Position numbers and translations under genes: made by a program
In this document: in pieces, positions 40,065-44,648 of the stretch
Layout: each line of letters starts with the position of its first letter
Numbering within the stretch: position 1 is the stretch's first letter
Notes under the pieces: generated by a model
Told to the model about the DNA's origin: nothing
Database searches by the model: none
Seen by the model: only the letters and a program-made list of their open reading frames with translations
Virus record (IMG/VR): IMGVR_UViG_3300034774_000312
Span: 1-44,648 of that record
Length of the DNA stretch: 44,648 nt
DNA from: a virus
Reading direction: 5' to 3' (one strand)

Positions 40065-40149
40065 CGCCAATCAAGTTGCGTCGCGCGTCTTTCGTCAGAC
40101 ACCCGTGATTGGGTGTCTTGACTTGACGACCTAGCATCCTTGATTGGCG
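40065..40149. ncRNA. 85-base element closed by a perfect 11-bp stem
   Basis: CGCCAATCAAG (40065-40075) is exactly complementary to 40139-40149. Inside is AGACACCC with GGGTGTCT (40097-40118, six-base loop), extended by GTC with GAC across one bulged base. The element ends 28 bases from the terminase stop, so on the minus strand it would be the 3' end of the terminase transcript. No T-run follows, so it is more likely an RNA-stability or processing structure, or a separate RNA. Confidence 0.55.
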
Positions 40150-40177
40150 ACGTACGAGGTCCGAGAGGACAGCAAGG

Positions 40178-41869
40178 TCACTTGTCACTGTTATACGTGA
40201 ACGTGGGATCCATGGTTGCAAACTTGGCAGCCATCCATCCAAATATCTGGGCGTGTAAGCAGTCATCCGGCTGCGAGGGCGCATGCCGCCATACCTTACG
40301 TCCGAGCTTGGTCTCTTCCTCGTACTCGTTGAGCATGTCTTTGATGGGAGTCACCATCTGACGGACGTTGGGGTAGATGACACCTTCTCGCTTCACGAAC
40401 ATGAAGAAGTTGTCGATCATGGCGGTGCGGTCAGCCATGAAACGGTCGATCTTGTTCCAGTAGAACGGCCGCCCGGCCCCTCCGCTACCTGAGGCTCCTC
40501 CACGGTACTGCACCTGCATGGCACGGTGAGCTCCGAGACGTTCGCGCAGGTTGGAGTTGGGTAGAGCTCCGGCACCCGCATCACCAATGACGAGCTGCAC
40601 TTCGAACCGCGTGCAGATATCGATGATGTGGTCAACTACTCCACCGGAGATGGGGTTGGTCTCTGGGTACACCTTGAAGTACAGCGTCTTGAGCCTGAAG
40701 TTGTGGTACTGCCCTCCCGAGCAGATACCCCAGACCCAGAGCACAGTCCGGGAGTTTCCGGAAGCGCCGCCACCCGACCAGTCTACTCCTGCGACAATCC
40801 CGCGCAGGTTTCCGGTGGTCATACTATTGGTCGGGTACTCAGTGATCTCGTAGTCAAGGCATAGCGCTTCGAGTTCTTCCTTGGAGATGAGGCGGGTACC
40901 AATGGCATCCGAAACTCCCATCACCTCGTTCTTGAACTTCGACTCAGGGTAGACGGCGTGCTTTTCTAGTATCCGCTTCCAACGTCGTTCAGCCAACTCT
41001 TGGTTACGTGAGTCACGAGACATAGAAGCGCGGGAATTTTTAGGTAAGATTACCTGAGGTACGTGAAAGCCTTTGATCCGTTTTCCATCAAATCCGGGAG
41101 GATAGACATTCATATCTATCCATTCACCATTCCGAACATTAATGTAGGCTCCGCAATTCAAGCAGACGGGCCCAAACTTACCTAAGCATTTATCATCAAC
41201 GAAAAACTGATGACGACTGCAGGCGTCACACTTAACGACCCATTCAGTCTGTGTACTCCATTGCCACAATGCCTCAATGGTATTCTCCATTGTTTTCGGA
41301 GTGCCGCAATAGGTCTCATACGCAAAATCAGAGTTGGACATACATTCGATGATTACGGGTATGACTTCATCATACAGAATGTCCTGAACCTCGTCGAAAG
41401 CTACACGATCCGCTGATACTCCACGGACACGATCCGGGTCATCACTAGCGTATGAAAACGCTAGCTCCGATCCGTTCGTAAACATCTTCATATAAACGCG
41501 GCTAGACAGTTCTTTAGATACCCACCGTCGTTTTATCTCTGGGGAATAGAATATGGTCTTTCCTACACGGGTCTGAGAAAACTTGGTTGTTTGCTCTTGG
41601 CTGGGGGCAACAAACAAACTCTTCCAGTGGGGTGTACTGCACGCCTCCATGATCAAGAAATTGGCTAGGGTAGTGCTTTTGGCGACCTGTCGCGCAGTTT
41701 TCAATAACGTGGCGTCGTATACGTTGTCATACACGTGGGGGTAGAAGGGGTAGTCGTGTAACGAAAAAGGACTGCCGTCCAAACACAACAGAGATTCCAC
41801 CCAGCCTGCGCGTGTTGTAGTTACTTCAAGCACACGTAAGTCTTTGTTTGATGTATTGCCACGCCGCAT
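40178..41869 (-). CDS. terL: Large terminase subunit (TerL) with zinc motif, 563 aa
   Basis: The DNA-packaging motor: an ATPase that drives DNA through the portal and a nuclease that cuts the concatemer. Seen: GSPFSLHDYPFY (32-43), Walker A variant TARQVAKSTT (58-67), Walker B VAFDEVQD (156-163), two Cys pairs (C214, C217, C236, C239) as a zinc insertion, and an RNase H-like nuclease with GVDWSGGG, LVIGDAGAGAL and QPDDCLHAQ. The ATG at 41869 lies inside the 3' end of the LAGLIDADG gene, giving only about 20 residues before the conserved part. The true N-terminus is uncertain: the frame is open some 17 codons further upstream to a TAG. The two genes overlap by 44 bases. Confidence 0.9.
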   Translation of the reverse strand: MRRGNTSNKDLRVLEVTTTRAGWVESLLCLDGSPFSLHDYPFYPHVYDNVYDATLLKTARQVAKSTTLANFLIMEACSTPHWKSLFVAPSQEQTTKFSQTRVGKTIFYSPEIKRRWVSKELSSRVYMKMFTNGSELAFSYASDDPDRVRGVSADRVAFDEVQDILYDEVIPVIIECMSNSDFAYETYCGTPKTMENTIEALWQWSTQTEWVVKCDACSRHQFFVDDKCLGKFGPVCLNCGAYINVRNGEWIDMNVYPPGFDGKRIKGFHVPQVILPKNSRASMSRDSRNQELAERRWKRILEKHAVYPESKFKNEVMGVSDAIGTRLISKEELEALCLDYEITEYPTNSMTTGNLRGIVAGVDWSGGGASGNSRTVLWVWGICSGGQYHNFRLKTLYFKVYPETNPISGGVVDHIIDICTRFEVQLVIGDAGAGALPNSNLRERLGAHRAMQVQYRGGASGSGGAGRPFYWNKIDRFMADRTAMIDNFFMFVKREGVIYPNVRQMVTPIKDMLNEYEEETKLGRKVWRHAPSQPDDCLHAQIFGWMAAKFATMDPTFTYNSDK

Positions 41870-42509
41870 ACTTGCGTTGCAGGCGTGTCTCGGGGGTACT
41901 ACCTGTGTACAATAAAGTGCCTATATGCAGTACTTCAGCGCGAGAGCCCCATTGTAACCGAACTACTTTTGTTCTGGCTAACTTAGTAGGTTTCTTGAAG
42001 GGAAGGTGGGTATGACACCAATCTACCATTGTAGGACTCACTACAATGGATATCGCAGGTTTGAAGTACTGCGTGGTGCCCCGTACCCCATTGTACGTCC
42101 TTGTAGTGTGAAAAATGGATCCGTCTCCATCAAACAAACCACGCATGTACCAGCTAAGCACGCCAGGGGTACACCCTGGGGGCTGTAGCGTGTGTGTTTT
42201 CCGTGGCGTAATATTCCATACGTGCGCCAAGTCGTCTACCAACCGTTGATTGGTCACGCAGAAGCTAACTGTTTTGCGTTTTTGGTCATGGTAGACTTTT
42301 TGTTGAGTTGCGCCTAACCACGCCTTTAACTGGTATAAGTGGTTGGAATCCTTCACACTAAGATTCAAACGTAAGGACGGCGTCCTTCCTTTCGCGGGAC
42401 AGTGAACACACCCATCAGCGGCAATAAACCCTGCCCAATATGCCGCCGTCAAATCTTGAGGATCTGCGAAAGCAGTGTCTTTGGCAGGTAGGGGACGCGG
42501 AGACATCAT
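41826..42509 (-). CDS. LAGLIDADG homing endonuclease next to terL (227 aa)
   Basis: Two LAGLIDADG helices, YWAGFIAADGC and WYMRGLFDGDGS, are spaced about 100 residues apart, as in single-chain enzymes. The frame extends upstream to 42935, but that part lies antisense inside the MoxR gene, so the start is taken as the ATG pair at 42504-42509. No intein splicing motifs are present. The gene invades the 5' end of terL with a 44-base overlap, typical of a mobile element beside a conserved packaging gene. A group I intron was considered, but there is hardly room for a 5' exon and a ribozyme core. Probably a free-standing endonuclease. Confidence 0.82.
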   Translation of the reverse strand: MMSPRPLPAKDTAFADPQDLTAAYWAGFIAADGCVHCPAKGRTPSLRLNLSVKDSNHLYQLKAWLGATQQKVYHDQKRKTVSFCVTNQRLVDDLAHVWNITPRKTHTLQPPGCTPGVLSWYMRGLFDGDGSIFHTTRTYNGVRGTTQYFKPAISIVVSPTMVDWCHTHLPFKKPTKLARTKVVRLQWGSRAEVLHIGTLLYTGSTPETRLQRKYAAWQYIKQRLTCA

Positions 42510-42534
42510 CCGAGTATGATGGCAAAGGATAGTA

Positions 42535-43815
42535 ATGACAAGTGACAAAAAAGACATGGTCGACCCGTGGGAAAGACTCGGAGTTCGGCCTACCAATATT
42601 GGGATGGTCAGCAAGATTCTAGACGTCGTTTGGGCCATGCCCAAAAGGCTTACAGTCTGTTTGGTGGGTGAGACCGGTATCGGCAAGACACCCATTGTGC
42701 AGCAATGGGCTGCCGAAAAGGGCGGCCACACCAAGATCCTTAACTTCGGGCACATGACCCAAGAAGAGATTTCGATGATCATGTTCGCCGAGAATGGCGA
42801 GTCGTTCGACTTCATTCCTCCAGGGTGGATGTTGAAGCTCAATGACATCGCTGAGAAGCAGGGCAACGCCATCCTCTTCCTCGACGAGTGGAACCGCGGA
42901 GACAAAGCACTCGTCAACGCGCTGTTCACCCTCACCGATGAGCGTCGGATTCACGACTTCACACTTCACAGGAACATCATGGTTGTGGCAGCCATGAACC
43001 CGTCCGATGGGGTGTACCTCGTCAACGAGGCCGAGAAGGACCACGCGATCCGCAAGCGACTGAACTTCATCTACTGCGTCCACGACCTCAAAGCGTGGCT
43101 GGACTACACCAAGAAGTCTCGCTGGTACCCGCTGGTGCCTCAGTTCATCAAGTCAGCATCGAACTTCCTCTACGATGCGGGAGCTCGGGACGCCGGCAAG
43201 ACGTTCGCGTGTCCCTCCAACTGGGAGAAGGTCTCCAACATCATGGAGGGGGCCGAAGCGGCAGGCATGGACCTGACGGGGCCTGCTGTACGTGCACTCG
43301 TCGAAGGTCAAATCGGAGCCGTGGCAGCCACCAAGTTCCTCGACTTCGTCGCAGACCAGAACACGCTCATTCAGCCGAGTGAGATCATTCACAAGTACAA
43401 GGCCAACAGCAACGTGCGCAAGCGCGTGGCTGCTCTGCTGAACAGCAAAATCGACGCGCAGGGCAACTTCGTCGAGGTCAGCAAGAAAAAGAATCGGGCC
43501 GGGGTCATCAACGATCTCAACCAATCACTGGCTATCGAGCTCTTTAGCACAATGCCAGACACGGCGAAAATCGCCAAGCACATCGCACAGTACATCGGTG
43601 ACCTGCCGAACGAGCTACTGAGCACTTTCGCGGCTCAGCACCTCAACGAACAGGGCAAGGCACGGGGACACGAGGGAGAGCTCTACCTCGCGAAACTGTC
43701 CACTGCCATGCAAGGCCACCCCGCGTACAAGAAGAAGATGAAGGTCATCATCACAGCGATGCGGGAGTACAAGCAGAAGGCTGGCCTGATAAAAGGCCGC
43801 GACCCAGCTCAGTAG
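42535..43815 (+). CDS. MoxR-like AAA+ ATPase (426 aa)
   Basis: Walker A GETGIGKT (45-52), Walker B LFLDEWNRG (114-122) and sensor-1 AAMNPSDG (152-159) identify an AAA+ ATPase of the MoxR/dynein-related type. The C-terminal 200 residues are helical. Members remodel proteins, usually together with a von Willebrand A-domain partner; no such partner is visible nearby, though it may lie outside the window. AAAGGA lies six bases before the ATG. It is read divergently from the homing endonuclease with 25 bases between the starts. A role in virion assembly or host takeover is possible; not determined. Confidence 0.85.
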   Translation: MTSDKKDMVDPWERLGVRPTNIGMVSKILDVVWAMPKRLTVCLVGETGIGKTPIVQQWAAEKGGHTKILNFGHMTQEEISMIMFAENGESFDFIPPGWMLKLNDIAEKQGNAILFLDEWNRGDKALVNALFTLTDERRIHDFTLHRNIMVVAAMNPSDGVYLVNEAEKDHAIRKRLNFIYCVHDLKAWLDYTKKSRWYPLVPQFIKSASNFLYDAGARDAGKTFACPSNWEKVSNIMEGAEAAGMDLTGPAVRALVEGQIGAVAATKFLDFVADQNTLIQPSEIIHKYKANSNVRKRVAALLNSKIDAQGNFVEVSKKKNRAGVINDLNQSLAIELFSTMPDTAKIAKHIAQYIGDLPNELLSTFAAQHLNEQGKARGHEGELYLAKLSTAMQGHPAYKKKMKVIITAMREYKQKAGLIKGRDPAQ

Positions 43816-43884
43816 TAATAGGACAACTACCGTCCTTTGAACCTGAGGTCTCCTACGTGTGGACACCTGCAGACAGGACTGGGT

Positions 43885-44565
43885 CTAAGCCTTGAGCTTA
43901 GCTAGCTGCTGTTCGCGTTCTCTACGACGGCGTTCGTGGTAGACGTGGACAGCAGCTAGCCGAGCGAGCTGCACACCCTCTGGGGTTTCGGGAAATGCTG
44001 CACTCAGGAGGTCTTTGCCCCTGGGTGCAGCAGCCCACCCCTCTCTAACGGTCGCTTGCAATTTTTTACATGCCACGTCGGAGGCGTTGTGCTTGTCGAG
44101 CTCCTTCTGAGCCCAGCCCAAAGGAGTGGGAGCCTGAACAAACCCTGCGCGGTGGAGTTGCACTGCGGTGTAGCACACAGGCTCTCGATCTAACTCAAGA
44201 GTCTCTCCGCCTTCATAATGGCGGTAGATCATCTCAGCCTCGGCTACCGCCCAGCTGATGTACATGATGGGTGCGTCGTCGAGAGCCTCGTAGTTAGCCT
44301 CTTCGTTGTTGAAGACAATGCATGTCTTCTCGAAGGCGTGCATGTCGTAGTAGAACCTGCTGGTGGTGAGCAGGCTGCGTGCAGCCATGATCTGCTCACG
44401 GTTTCCGACAGGCACAGACACACGCATGCGGTCCAGCGTTAGCCAGAGAGTCTCGGGTTCCCAAGCCCTCCAGGAGGACCCTAAGAGCTCGTCCATGGCA
44501 AACATGCACGCAGAGGCACATGTTTTTTCGTCACGGAGAGCTGCTTTCGCTGCGGCGGTGGTCAT
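43885..44565 (-). CDS. Hypothetical protein, 226 aa
   Basis: A 226-residue protein with an Ala-rich start, a Trp-rich folded middle (SSWRAWEPETLWLTLDRMRV; YISWAVAEAEMIYRHYEGG) and a basic helical C-terminus (HERRRREREQQLAKL). No family recognised. The ATG overlaps the upstream gene's stop (ATGA). It converges with the MoxR gene across about 70 bases that contain only a weak GGAC/GTCC hairpin near 43823. Confidence 0.65.
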   Translation of the reverse strand: MTTAAAKAALRDEKTCASACMFAMDELLGSSWRAWEPETLWLTLDRMRVSVPVGNREQIMAARSLLTTSRFYYDMHAFEKTCIVFNNEEANYEALDDAPIMYISWAVAEAEMIYRHYEGGETLELDREPVCYTAVQLHRAGFVQAPTPLGWAQKELDKHNASDVACKKLQATVREGWAAAPRGKDLLSAAFPETPEGVQLARLAAVHVYHERRRREREQQLAKLKA

Positions 44566-44648
44566 GGCTGTAGTCTTTCGATTTTGCTGTTTTGGCCGTA
44601 ACGCAAAACATCGGGGGCAGTAACTACGCGCTCACCTAGCGGTGAAAT
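44562..44648 (-). CDS. C-terminal fragment of a gene cut by the window edge
   Basis: The minus-strand frame is open from the window edge and ends in TGA at 44562-44564, overlapping the next gene's ATG by two bases as elsewhere in this genome. The visible 28 residues read ISPLGERVVTAPDVLRYGQ and nine more. Too short to identify; the coupling to the 226-residue gene supports that it is a real gene end. Confidence 0.5.
   Translation of the reverse strand: MSPLGERVVTAPDVLRYGQNSKIERLQP

Larger units (their letters stand above)
39626..40177. other. Non-coding tract of about 550 bases dense in inverted repeats
   Basis: Between the terminator and the end of the terminase gene there is no convincing ORF: a 60-codon minus-strand frame at 39721-39903 lacks a ribosome site and crosses the stems. 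Perfect or near-perfect stems occur throughout, including GCGG-TGTA-CCGC (about 39649), TGGCAACC with GGTTGCCA (39690-39716, 11-base loop), and the elements listed separately at 39732, 39845, 39926 and 40065. No tRNA was recognised on either strand. Confidence 0.75.

Noticed and set aside
41826-42509. Group I intron in terL
   Set aside because: No ribozyme core elements were seen, and the space upstream leaves at most a few codons for a first exon. Kept as an open question in the findings.
42510-42935. N-terminal 142 codons of the longest endonuclease frame
   Set aside because: They lie antisense to the MoxR gene and precede a good start; the endonuclease domain begins only after 42509.

Overview
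This window looks like part of the genome of a large tailed double-stranded DNA phage (Caudoviricetes). It carries portal, large terminase and prohead protease genes, an almost unbroken cluster of virion-type genes, a phage-type replication module (primase-ATPase fusion, family A DNA polymerase), and no cellular housekeeping genes. Genes are tightly packed, and stop/start overlaps of 1 to 26 bases are the rule. The host cannot be named from the sequence. Both ends of the window cut through genes.

Layout. (1) 1-20798, all minus strand: read in the direction of transcription, a fused RNA polymerase beta/beta'-N gene, four small tagged or membrane-like proteins, the beta'-C gene, a repeat-containing protein, a 1423-residue virion-type protein, four coupled structural genes, an intein-bearing prohead protease, a scaffold-like protein, and the first codons of a further gene that by position may be the major capsid protein. 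(2) 20926-21573, plus strand: a Cys-rich protein read divergently from the polymerase. (3) 21647-23844, minus: portal and a small companion. (4) 23866-29618, plus: SNF2-like helicase, Cas4/RecB-like nuclease, a run of very small genes (including a 56-residue zinc-ribbon protein), and a ParB-like protein. (5) 29615-30319, minus: a sigma-70-family factor. (6) 30410-39105, plus: Cys-rich putative ssDNA-binding protein, terminator, second Cas4-like nuclease, primase-ATPase, UDG-like/DNA polymerase I fusion and one small gene. (7) 39106-40177: a mostly non-coding tract full of strong RNA stems, with one 64-residue ORF and a terminator. (8) 40178-42509, minus: large terminase and an adjoining LAGLIDADG endonuclease. 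(9) 42535-43815, plus: MoxR-like AAA+ ATPase. (10) 43885-44648, minus: two further genes, one cut by the window edge.

How it fits together. The phage encodes the two large catalytic subunits of a multisubunit RNA polymerase, recut into two chains (beta+beta'-N and beta'-C), and its own sigma-like factor. Two minus-strand intergenic sites share a promoter-like motif (GTTCA, 14 bases, TATCATTA), which suggests a phage-run late transcription programme. The replication genes on the plus strand make up a self-contained replisome with recombination nucleases. Portal, terminase and prohead protease give the head-assembly pathway; all three carry Cys-pair zinc-type motifs.

The most unusual signals are: the non-coding tract at 39106-40177, with three hairpins that share the loop TGTTCCG on stems of different sequence, one of them inside a 219-base element closed by a perfect 13-bp stem; the beta/beta' re-partition, which matches the cyanobacterial/plastid rpoC1/rpoC2 split point; and a short Tyr-x-Leu-Gly...Lys-Leu-Gly tag shared by three neighbouring small proteins.
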